Below, piece after piece: positions 57,433 through 64,000 of a stretch of 64,000 bases of DNA (the stretch's first letter is position 1; each line of letters starts with the position of its first letter). The notes beneath the pieces were generated by a model that searched no databases, had not been told where the DNA came from, and worked only from the letters and a program-made list of their open reading frames with translations. The stretch spans positions 1 to 64,000 of the forward strand of contig NZ_BSTX01000001.1 in the NCBI RefSeq assembly GCF_030269765.1, in the 5' to 3' direction. This stretch comes from Actinorhabdospora filicis (GTDB lineage Bacteria > Actinomycetota > Actinomycetes > Mycobacteriales > Micromonosporaceae). Both the position numbers and the translations under genes were made by a program.

Positions 57433-57855
57433 TCATACCATCCCGATGAGCCCCGCCGAGGGGCGGTAGTCGATCTTCCAGTCGGTGTAGACGCCCAGGA
57501 CGCCGTCGGCGAGACAGCGCAGGCCCACGCTCACCCAGCGCACATCGCCGGTGCCGTCGCCGGTCCCGGCGAAGCCGACGCCGACCTCGAAGAGCTCACC
57601 GCCGCAGGGGCAGGCGCACTGCTCCGGGACGGCCTCCTCCCAGTAGTCGGCGGAGTCGGCGATGAAGGCCGCCTCGCCGCAGGCGGCGCAGAGCCGCTCG
57701 GCGGCCCCGGCCTCGTCGTCGACGCCGATCGCGAAGGCCCGGCCGCCGCAGCCGCAGACGGCGGCGACGACCGTCGCCACGTCGTATCCCCCGGCGCGGT
57801 AGCCGGTGACGTAGGTGGCCAAGTCGGCGAAGTCCTCGCCTCTCTCTAAGGTCAT
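57433..57855 (-). CDS. Cysteine-rich hypothetical protein coupled to rsmB
   Basis: An unrecognised 140-residue acidic protein. Three cysteine clusters occur: CGCGG (about 34), LCAAC (about 55) and CACPCGG (about 80), suggesting one or two zinc ribbons. The C-terminal part ends VYTDWKIDYRPSAGLI. ATG overlaps the rsmB stop by 4 nt, so it is co-translated with rsmB. Codon bias is typical for this DNA. A link to RNA or ribosome biology is suggested only by position. Confidence 0.65.
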   Translation of the reverse strand: MTLERGEDFADLATYVTGYRAGGYDVATVVAAVCGCGGRAFAIGVDDEAGAAERLCAACGEAAFIADSADYWEEAVPEQCACPCGGELFEVGVGFAGTGDGTGDVRWVSVGLRCLADGVLGVYTDWKIDYRPSAGLIGMV

Positions 57856-59144
57856 GCCACTCGCCGCAGGAGCGCCAGGTACATCGCGTCGGTGCCGTCG
57901 CGGTGCGGCCACAGCTGGACCGGTGCCTCCGCCGCCTCCACGCCCTCGGCGGCCTCGGCGATCGCGCGGGTCTCGTCCAGGTGCGGCGAGCAGGTCACGT
58001 AGCCGATCAGCCCGCCGGGGCGGGTGAGGCGGACGGCCGAGGCCAGCAGGCTCCGCTGGAGCGCGGCCAGCTCGGGGACGTCGGAGGGCTCGCGCCGCCA
58101 GCGCGCCTCCGGGCGGCGGCGCAGGGCGCCCAGGCCGGTGCAGGGGGCGTCGACGAGGACGCGGTCGTAGGTCCCGTCGGCGCCGAAGGTCCGGCCGTCG
58201 GCCTCGTGGACGGTGACCGGCAGCCCGGCGACGGCCTTCTCGACCAGGCGCGCGCGGTGCGCGCTGACCTCCACGGCGTCCAGGCGCGCGTCGCGGAGCG
58301 CCGCGAGCGAGCCCAGCAGCGCGGCCTTCCCGCCGGGGCCGGCGCACAGGTCCAGCCAGCGGGCGTCGGGTCCGTCCAGCGGCGCTTCGGCCAGGCGCAG
58401 AGCCACCACCTGGCTGCCCTCGTCCTGGACGTGCGCGCGCCCGCCGGCCACGGCCGCCACGTCGCCGGGGGCGCCGCCGGGCAGGATCACCGCGTAGGGC
58501 GAGAGCGCGCCGGGCCTGCCGCCGGTCGCCGCGGCCAGCTCGTCGCGGCCGATCAGGCCGGGCCGGGCGCACAGGTGCACCGCCGGGGCGGTGTTGTCGG
58601 CGGCCAGCAGCGCGGGCAGCTCCTTGTCGCCTCCCAAGGCGTCCCGGAAGGCCGAGACGATCCACTCCGGATGGGCGTACTTCAGCGCGAGCGCGCCCAC
58701 CTCGTCGGCGGGGGTGAGCTTGTGCAGCCACGCGTCGAGGGGCCGGGCGGCGATCTTGCGCATCACCGCGTTGACGAACCCGGCGGGCCGGTGCCCGGCC
58801 GCGCGGCGGACCAGCGACACCGCCGTCCCGACAGCGGCGTGGGCGGGGACGCGCGTGTAGAGCACCTGGTAGGCGCCCAGGCGCAGGACGTCGGCGACCG
58901 GCTGGTCGAGGCCCGTCACGGGCCGCCCGGCGACCGAGGCGATGATCGCGTCGAGGGTGCCCCGGGCGCGGGAGGCGCCGTAGGCGAGCTCGGTGGCGAA
59001 GGCGGCGTCGCGTCCGCTCACCCCGCGCTCGCGCAGGAGTTTCGGCAGCACCAGGTTGGCGTAGGCGTCGTCGCGGGAGACCGCCGTCAGGACGTCGTAG
59101 GCGATGGAGCGGGGGTCGTCGCTCACCGAGCGGCGGCCGGTCAC
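57852..59144 (-). CDS. rsmB: 16S rRNA (cytosine-C5) methyltransferase, RsmB/Sun family
   Basis: Methylates a cytosine (C967 in E. coli) of 16S rRNA. The 430-residue protein has an N-terminal NusB-like RNA-binding domain (about 8-140) and a Rossmann methyltransferase domain with [11 protein letters not shown] (SAM), DAPCTGLG and TCSPHLDE carrying the two conserved Cys residues. GTG overlaps the fmt stop by 4 nt. Confidence 0.95.
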   Translation of the reverse strand: MTGRRSVSDDPRSIAYDVLTAVSRDDAYANLVLPKLLRERGVSGRDAAFATELAYGASRARGTLDAIIASVAGRPVTGLDQPVADVLRLGAYQVLYTRVPAHAAVGTAVSLVRRAAGHRPAGFVNAVMRKIAARPLDAWLHKLTPADEVGALALKYAHPEWIVSAFRDALGGDKELPALLAADNTAPAVHLCARPGLIGRDELAAATGGRPGALSPYAVILPGGAPGDVAAVAGGRAHVQDEGSQVVALRLAEAPLDGPDARWLDLCAGPGGKAALLGSLAALRDARLDAVEVSAHRARLVEKAVAGLPVTVHEADGRTFGADGTYDRVLVDAPCTGLGALRRRPEARWRREPSDVPELAALQRSLLASAVRLTRPGGLIGYVTCSPHLDETRAIAEAAEGVEAAEAPVQLWPHRDGTDAMYLALLRRVA

Positions 59145-60067
59145 TGGAGGCGCTCGCCGTCGTGGAGGGGGTTGCCGCGCAGCCAGGCGTCGGCGGGCAT
59201 GGCCTTCTTCCCCGGCGGCTGGACGGTGCCCAGGCGCACGGGCATGGTGGCGGTGCCGACGTGGACGGCCTTGCGGCCCACCGCGACCTCGCCGGGCGCC
59301 AGCGGCGGCCCGTCGGGGTCGGGGACGACGGGCCCGAGCTTGACGCGCTGCCCGTCGCGGAGGGTCCACGCGCCGGGGGCGGGGGTGACCGCGCGGACGC
59401 GGCGGTCGACGGCGAAGGCCGGGTCGCTCCAGCGGACCTGGGCGTCCTCGACGGTGATCTTCGGGGCGAGGCTGACGCCGTCGGCGGGCTGCGCGGCGGC
59501 GCGCGCGGCGCCCGACTCGATGGCGTCCAGGACGGTGACGAGCAGGCCCGCGCCGGTCTTCGACAGCCGCTCCAGGAGGTCCCCGGAGGTGTCGAAGGGG
59601 GCGATGGCCTCGGTGACCGAGCCGTAGACGGGCCCGGTGTCCAGGCCCTCCTCCAGCTGGAAGACGCAGGCCCCGGTGATCTGGTCGCCGTGCAGGACGG
59701 CGTGCTGGACGGGGGCGGCGCCGCGCCAGGCGGGCAGCAGCGAGAAGTGCAGGTTCACCCAGCCGCGCGCGGGGATGTCCAGCGCCGCGCGCGGGACGAG
59801 CGCGCCGTAGGCGACCACGGGGACGCAGTCGGGGGCCAGCGCGGCCAGGCGGGCCAGGAACTCCGGTTCCCGGGGCTTCGCCGGCTGCAGGACCTCGATG
59901 TTGCGGTCGTCGGCCCATTCGGCGACCGGCGAGCGGGAGACCTTGCGGCCGCGCCCGGTGCGGGCGTCGGGCCGGGTCAGCACGGCCAGGAGCTCGTGCC
60001 CGCTGCTCTCGATGGCGTCCAGCGCCGGGATGGCTACCTCCGGCGTGCCGGCGAAGACCAGTCTCAT
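59141..60067 (-). CDS. fmt: Methionyl-tRNA formyltransferase
   Basis: Formylates initiator Met-tRNA. The 308-residue protein has [14 protein letters not shown], the catalytic block [16 protein letters not shown] with Asn and His, and [17 protein letters not shown]. The C-terminal OB-type domain spans about 205-308. ATG is 26 nt after def in the classic def-fmt pair. Confidence 0.97.
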   Translation of the reverse strand: MRLVFAGTPEVAIPALDAIESSGHELLAVLTRPDARTGRGRKVSRSPVAEWADDRNIEVLQPAKPREPEFLARLAALAPDCVPVVAYGALVPRAALDIPARGWVNLHFSLLPAWRGAAPVQHAVLHGDQITGACVFQLEEGLDTGPVYGSVTEAIAPFDTSGDLLERLSKTGAGLLVTVLDAIESGAARAAAQPADGVSLAPKITVEDAQVRWSDPAFAVDRRVRAVTPAPGAWTLRDGQRVKLGPVVPDPDGPPLAPGEVAVGRKAVHVGTATMPVRLGTVQPPGKKAMPADAWLRGNPLHDGERLQ

Positions 60068-60093
60068 GTGTGCGTCCCCCAAGGGTCGGTGGG

Positions 60094-60639
60094 TCAGATG
60101 AAGCGCCCGCGCGAGTCGTGCGGGCTGACCTTGATCTGGATGCCGTCGTCGTACCAGTCGGCGGCGCGGATGTCCTTCATCGCCTTCTTGCGCGTCTCGG
60201 GGTCGAGGCGGTCGAGGAAGAGGACGCCGTCGAGGTGGTCGGTCTCGTGCTGGATGCAGCGGGACATCAGCCCGGTGCCGACGATCTGCATGGGGTCGCC
60301 GAACTCGTTGTGGCCCTTGGCGATGACGTTCTGGCGGCGGACGGTGTCGTAGTAGAGGCCGGGGATCGACAGGCAGCCCTCGGGACCGTCCTGCTCCTCC
60401 TCGTCGGGGAACTCCAGGACCGGGTTCACCAGGTGCCCCACGACGTCGTCGACGTCGAAGGAGAACACGCGCAGGCCCACGCCGATCTGCGGCGCGGCCA
60501 GCCCGGCGCCGCCCTCGTCGAGCATGGTGTCGATGAGGTTCTTGACCAGCTTGCGCAGCTGCTTGTCGAAGTCCACCACGGGGTCGGCGGGGGTGCGCAG
60601 CACCGGGTCCCCGAACAGCCTGATCTCCTGAACAGTCAC
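60094..60639 (-). CDS. def: Peptide deformylase
   Basis: Removes the formyl group from nascent proteins. The 181-residue metalloenzyme shows the three motifs [18 protein letters not shown] (Cys ligand) and QHETDHLDG (two His ligands and catalytic Glu). The start is GTG at 60639. It is the first gene of def-fmt-rsmB-(Cys-rich protein). Confidence 0.97.
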   Translation of the reverse strand: MTVQEIRLFGDPVLRTPADPVVDFDKQLRKLVKNLIDTMLDEGGAGLAAPQIGVGLRVFSFDVDDVVGHLVNPVLEFPDEEEQDGPEGCLSIPGLYYDTVRRQNVIAKGHNEFGDPMQIVGTGLMSRCIQHETDHLDGVLFLDRLDPETRKKAMKDIRAADWYDDGIQIKVSPHDSRGRFI

Positions 60640-60681
60640 GCCCTGTGCCCCTTCGCGTTCGATTCCCGTCGACCCATGAGT

Positions 60682-61617
60682 CTACGAGGAGGGGACGCGC
60701 CCGTTCGGAGAGTGGGCCGGGGTGGTGCTCCTTACCGCGCGCTGGCCCGCGAGGGCCACCGCGACACCGGCGAGCAGGAGGGCGATGCCGGGCCAGGCGG
60801 CGACCGGCGGGGTCTGCCCCAGCCACACCGCGCCCAGGACCGCCGCACCGGGCACCTCCAAGAGCAGCAGCAGGCTCACCAGGGTCGGGTCGAGGCGGTG
60901 GAGGGCGAAGTTGACCAGGGAGTGGCCCAGCAGCTGCGGCCCGGCGGTCTGCGCGGCGATCGCCAGCCACCCGGCGGCCGCGTAACCCCACAGGGGCGTC
61001 CCGGTGGCCAGGCACACCGCGAGGAGGCCGAGGGCGGCGATCGAGTAGACCACGGCGGTGTAGGTGACCGTCGACATCTCCTCCCGGGCCCGCGACCCGG
61101 CCATCACGTACACGGCCCCGGCGAGACCGCCGATGAGCGCGAGGACGTCGCCGAGCACGGCCGTGGCCGACACCGTCACGCCCGCGCCGGTGGCCAGGGC
61201 GGCGCCCGCGACGGCCGCGCCGACGCCGATCCACGTCGTCCTGGGCGGGCGCCTGCCCTGGAGGACCGCGATGAGCCCGGTCCACAGGGGCGTCGTGGAG
61301 ACCAGCGCGGTGGCCGTGGCGACGTCGGTGAGCACGGCCGAGGGGATCCAGGTGCCGAAGTGCACGGCGAGGGCGACGCCGGACACCAGGCAGCGCCGCC
61401 ATCCGGCGCGGCCGAGGCGGCGGATCTCGGCGCGCCGCCACAGCAGCGCGGCCGGTATGAGGAGGGCGACGGCGATGGCGTTGCGCCAGAACGCCACGGC
61501 CAGGGGTGGGACGTGGCCCTCGTGGGCGAGGACGACCATGGGCGCGGAGGAGGAGACGGCGGTGATGGCGACGGCCATGGCGATGCCGGGAGCGGCCCGG
61601 CGGAAGGGGGTCACCAC
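60682..61617 (-). CDS. EamA/DMT family transporter
   Basis: A 311-residue membrane protein with ten predicted helices and two EamA repeats ([19 protein letters not shown] in the first, [22 protein letters not shown] in the second). GTG 61617 is preferred with GGTGG 9 nt upstream; GTG 61614 is equally possible. The substrate is unknown. It precedes def by 42 nt in the same direction and might share transcription. Confidence 0.87.
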   Translation of the reverse strand: MVTPFRRAAPGIAMAVAITAVSSSAPMVVLAHEGHVPPLAVAFWRNAIAVALLIPAALLWRRAEIRRLGRAGWRRCLVSGVALAVHFGTWIPSAVLTDVATATALVSTTPLWTGLIAVLQGRRPPRTTWIGVGAAVAGAALATGAGVTVSATAVLGDVLALIGGLAGAVYVMAGSRAREEMSTVTYTAVVYSIAALGLLAVCLATGTPLWGYAAAGWLAIAAQTAGPQLLGHSLVNFALHRLDPTLVSLLLLLEVPGAAVLGAVWLGQTPPVAAWPGIALLLAGVAVALAGQRAVRSTTPAHSPNGRVPSS

Positions 61618-61846
61618 GCGAGTGTGCCACCAGGGGTGACATTGCAGTGGTACTGAGCCGGAGGATGGGGATGGCGTCCCGGTTCGGCCCACCGGCGCGC
61701 ACGTTTCGGTGGGCACGTCCGGCGGCGTCCACGGGCGCCGGACGCTACGGCGTCCCGCGACGGACCGGCCCGAACCCGGACGCGCGCGCGGCACGGGACC
61801 CCGGCCATGAGAGGGCAGATCACCGAACGGTTTCTTGACCATTCCC

Positions 61847-61875
61847 TTGTGTCAACCCGGGGAAGGTCTTACGTT
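61847..61875 (+). promoter_or_regulatory. Promoter of the chitinase gene
   Basis: TTGTGT (61847-61852), 17 bp, TACGTT (61870-61875), about 40 nt before the chitinase ATG in a locally AT-rich stretch. A TTGACC (61835-61840) lies just upstream. No matching direct-repeat chitin operator like that of Streptomyces was recognised. Confidence 0.5.
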
Positions 61876-61917
61876 ACTGACAACTCAATTAACAGCTCCT
61901 CTCCCCTAGGACCTGTC

Positions 61918-63513
61918 ATGACGATCGATCTCCGCAGGGCCGGCCGGCACGCCGCGCTCCTCCTTCTCTCCGCCGTCTTACTGGCGGTCTTCACCGCCGC
62001 CCCCGCGCAGGCCGCCGCGGCCGGCAAGGCCGTCTTCAGCCAGGACAACGCCTGGGGCTCGGGCTACACCGGCCGCTACACGGTCACCAACACCGGCACC
62101 ACCGCCCTGAACGGCTGGACCGTGGTGTTCACCCTGCCGTCCGGGACCACCCTCGGCTCCTACTGGGACGCCCTGGTCACCAACAACGGCTCCGGCAAGT
62201 ACACCGCCGTCAACCGCGAGTACAACGGCAACCTCGCGCCCGGCGCCTCGGCGAGCTTCGGGTGGGTCTCGGCGGGCACCGGCGTCCCGTCGTCCTGCAC
62301 CCTCAACGGCGGGTCCTGCGACGGCGGCGGCACCCCGCCCGGCCCGGACACCACTCCCCCGACCGTCCCCGGCGGCCTCACCGTCGGCTCGCCGACCAAG
62401 AGCAGCCTGACGGTGTCCTGGCAGGCCTCCACCGACAACTCCGGCACGGTCGCCGGCTACGAGGTCTCCCGTGACAACGGGACGCCCGTCGCCGTCAGCG
62501 GCACCTCGACCGTCGTCACCGGCCTGACGGCGAACACCGCCTACTCCTTCAAGGTCCGCGCCAAGGACCCCACGGGCAACTACTCCGCCTACAGCGCCGC
62601 CGTCAGCGGCCGGACCAACAACGACGACCCGATCCCGCCGACCGGGAGCATCAAGGTCGCGCCCTACATCGACATCACCATGGCCAGCCCGACGCTGACG
62701 CAGGTCGCGCAGGCCACCGGGCAGAAGTACTTCACTCTCGCGTTCATCCTCGGCTCCTCCCTGGGCTGCGACCCGCAGTGGGGCGGCACGATCCCCCTCA
62801 ACGAGCCGCGCATCATCGACCAGGTCAACGCCCTGCGCGCGATGGGCGGTGACGTCGTCATCGCCTCCGGCGGCGCGATGGGCCCCTACCTGGAGAACAC
62901 CTGCGGCTCCGCCGACGCCCTGTACAACGCCTACGTCAAGGTCCTCACCGCCACCGGCGCCAACCACCTCGACGTGGACGTGGAGGCGTCCATCCCGCAG
63001 GCCATGGTCAACACCGCGCTCAAGCGGCTCGTCGACACCCGCGGCACCACCGTCAGCTACACCATGCGCATCCAGGGCAGCGACTACGGCATGGACCCGT
63101 ACTCGGTGCAGATCCTCCAGGACGCCGCCGCCAAGGGCCTGTCCCCCATCGTCAACCCGATGCTGATGAACTTCGGCTACAGCGGCGACTGGGGCCAGGC
63201 GATGATCTCGGCCGCCAACGCCACCATCGCGCAGATGAAGACGATCTGGCCCGGCAAGAGCGACGCCCAGATCAAGGCGCAACTGGGCGTCACGCCCATG
63301 ATCGGGCGCAACGACACCGGCATGACCACGACCCAGTCGCACGCCCGCGCGCTGCTGTCGTGGGCGCAGTCCAGCCACATCGGATTCATCGGATTCTGGT
63401 CGGCCGGGCGCGACAACGGCGGCTGCCCCAACGGCGGCGTCTCGCCCACGTGCAGCGGAATCAGCCAGTCCCTCTACGAGTTCACCAACATCTTCAAGGG
63501 GTTCACGGGCTGA
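61918..63513 (+). CDS. Secreted chitinase: CBM2, fibronectin III and GH18 domains
   Basis: A 531-residue exported glycoside hydrolase. A Sec signal (about 1-37) ends in APAQAAAA. A CBM2 cellulose/chitin-binding domain follows (about 40-140: WGSGYTGRYTVTNTG). Then come a Pro/Gly linker, an FnIII domain (about 155-240) and a GH18 catalytic domain (about 250-531) with the acid motif DVDVEAS. ATG 61918 has AGGA 7 nt upstream and starts the signal peptide correctly. Codon 21 is TTA (61978-61980), rare here. The enzyme would hydrolyse chitin outside the cell. Confidence 0.93.
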   Translation: MTIDLRRAGRHAALLLLSAVLLAVFTAAPAQAAAAGKAVFSQDNAWGSGYTGRYTVTNTGTTALNGWTVVFTLPSGTTLGSYWDALVTNNGSGKYTAVNREYNGNLAPGASASFGWVSAGTGVPSSCTLNGGSCDGGGTPPGPDTTPPTVPGGLTVGSPTKSSLTVSWQASTDNSGTVAGYEVSRDNGTPVAVSGTSTVVTGLTANTAYSFKVRAKDPTGNYSAYSAAVSGRTNNDDPIPPTGSIKVAPYIDITMASPTLTQVAQATGQKYFTLAFILGSSLGCDPQWGGTIPLNEPRIIDQVNALRAMGGDVVIASGGAMGPYLENTCGSADALYNAYVKVLTATGANHLDVDVEASIPQAMVNTALKRLVDTRGTTVSYTMRIQGSDYGMDPYSVQILQDAAAKGLSPIVNPMLMNFGYSGDWGQAMISAANATIAQMKTIWPGKSDAQIKAQLGVTPMIGRNDTGMTTTQSHARALLSWAQSSHIGFIGFWSAGRDNGGCPNGGVSPTCSGISQSLYEFTNIFKGFTG

Positions 63514-63544
63514 CCTCCCGGCGGTACACCGAAGGCGTCCCCAC

Positions 63545-63592
63545 CAGTCCTTCCATGAGTTGGTGAACTTCTTCAGGGGATTCACCGACTGA
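63545..63592 (+). pseudogene. Remnant of a second chitinase C terminus
   Basis: The 16 codons QSFHELVNFFRGFTD-stop align with the end of the intact chitinase, QSLYEFTNIFKGFTG-stop, with 7 of 15 residues identical and most others conservative. There is no matching sequence upstream of QS. It looks like the tail of a former tandem chitinase gene, the rest of which was deleted; chance similarity is unlikely given the matching stop position. Confidence 0.65.
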
Positions 63593-63621
63593 TCATCGCC
63601 GTGTAGCCGAGCTACGGATCG

Positions 63622-63658
63622 GGGGCGGATCTGGTAAAGATCCGCCCCTCCCTCTTTT
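63622..63658 (+). terminator. Terminator after the chitinase locus
   Basis: GGGGCGGATCT (63622-63632), loop GGTAA, AGATCCGCCCC (63638-63648) is a perfect 11-bp stem followed by TCCCTCTTTT, a good intrinsic terminator. It lies 30 nt after the remnant's stop codon, as it would if the remnant were the original 3' end. Confidence 0.9.
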
Positions 63659-63850
63659 GCGCGCCCCCGCCCTACCGATAGCCTCTACCCGCCGGTACTC
63701 CGGCCGAGTGGTGCTAAGCCCTTCCGCCCCCACGCCAATGGGCATAGATCCGACTCATAGAGGTAGCGACCAGATCCCCGTCATACAACGGGTTGGTCAC
63801 GAAACGGTCCCCGAATAGGCAATCGGGGCCTCAACCCTTAGGGTGCACGC

Positions 63851-64000
63851 ATGGCAGCGCAGACCACGGCGGGTACGCCGCTAGTCCGGTTGTCCGGAGT
63901 GAACAAGCACTTCGGCGACAACCACGTCCTGAAGGACATCGACCTCGAAGTGCAGTCCGGCGAGGTCATCGTCATCATCGGGCCCTCCGGATCCGGCAAG
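63851..64000 (+). CDS. ABC transporter ATP-binding protein, amino-acid type (partial, runs off the window)
   Basis: Only the first 50 codons are present. VRLSGVNKHFGDNHVLKDIDL and the Walker A loop IIGPSGSGK are typical of the polar-amino-acid (glutamate/glutamine) importer ATPase, GluA/GlnQ type; the first block is here shortened to KHFGDNHVLKDIDL. ATG 63851 has no strong ribosome-binding site; a plus-strand TTGGTC, 16 bp, ATAGGC upstream (about 63793-63820) may be its promoter. Binding-protein and permease genes would be expected to the right. Confidence 0.85.
   Translation, partial: MAAQTTAGTPLVRLSGVNKHFGDNHVLKDIDLEVQSGEVIVIIGPSGSGK

Overview
The window is chromosomal DNA from a very GC-rich, probably filamentous actinobacterium. 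Third codon positions are almost always G or C, GTG starts are frequent, and many neighbouring genes share 4-nt ATGA or GTGA overlaps. Gene order (tyrS next to a 3-methyladenine DNA glycosylase; pheS-pheT near argCJBDFRGH; infC-rpmI-rplT-SpoU methyltransferase; def-fmt-rsmB, rpe, the rib genes and hisE-hisG) matches the conserved actinobacterial backbone. The SARP regulator, GAF-ANTAR proteins, Tat-exported amidase, large S8 protease and chitinase suit a soil actinomycete, possibly Streptosporangiales-like. I cannot name the genus. No tRNA, insertion sequence, phage gene or CRISPR array was seen.

Layout. 1-584: promoter and leader of an rRNA operon that runs leftward out of the window. 585-5513: tyrS with a DUF6624-Mpg fusion, then an esterase-NUDIX pair facing an M20 peptidase. 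5727-9754: DUF5994, a fatty acid desaturase translationally overlapped by a GAF-ANTAR regulator, a second GAF-ANTAR protein and an aldo/keto reductase. 9751-16552: an ABC exporter, an EamA transporter divergent from its likely MarR repressor across a perfect palindrome, rtcB, an isochorismatase-like hydrolase, and an AraC/DJ-1 regulator coupled to a YccF membrane protein. 16557-20551: two tandem paralogous NAD-epimerases, an Lrp regulator and an SMP-30 protein.

20555-28859 is a complete, almost fully overlap-coupled arginine operon (argCJBDFRGH, read leftward) with a promoter overlapped by two ARG boxes. 29056-30868 holds a thioredoxin-like membrane protein with a 53-codon upstream ORF, divergent from a small SARP gene that contains a TTA codon. 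30878-34628 is pheST with a possible leader peptide. 34840-38127 is a secreted S8 protease. 38180-42069 carries the SpoU methyltransferase, L20, L35, IF3 (apparent AUC start and a structured leader), a PH-domain membrane protein and dapE.

42209-49126: a Tat-dependent peptidoglycan amidase, a gene carrying two compensating frameshifts, a YdcZ-type transporter, hisG-hisE, and an FMN-riboswitch-controlled ribE-ribBA-ribH operon. 49160-57855 contains accessory genes inserted around rpe: an NmrA-like reductase with its TetR, a GC-rich repeat-bearing gene desert, a REC-GGDEF protein, an MmyB-type regulator with an SDR, and a TetR facing a 3-ketosteroid dehydrogenase across a clear operator. 57852-60639 is rsmB-fmt-def. 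The right end has another EamA transporter, a CBM2-FnIII-GH18 chitinase followed by the tail of a lost chitinase copy, and the start of an amino-acid ABC transporter ATPase.

Most of the window is biosynthetic and translational housekeeping. The more novel-looking parts are small regulatory structures (candidate leader ORFs, non-AUG start, alternative hairpins), the SARP/thioredoxin/small-ORF locus, the doubly frameshifted gene, the chitinase remnant and the accessory island around rpe.
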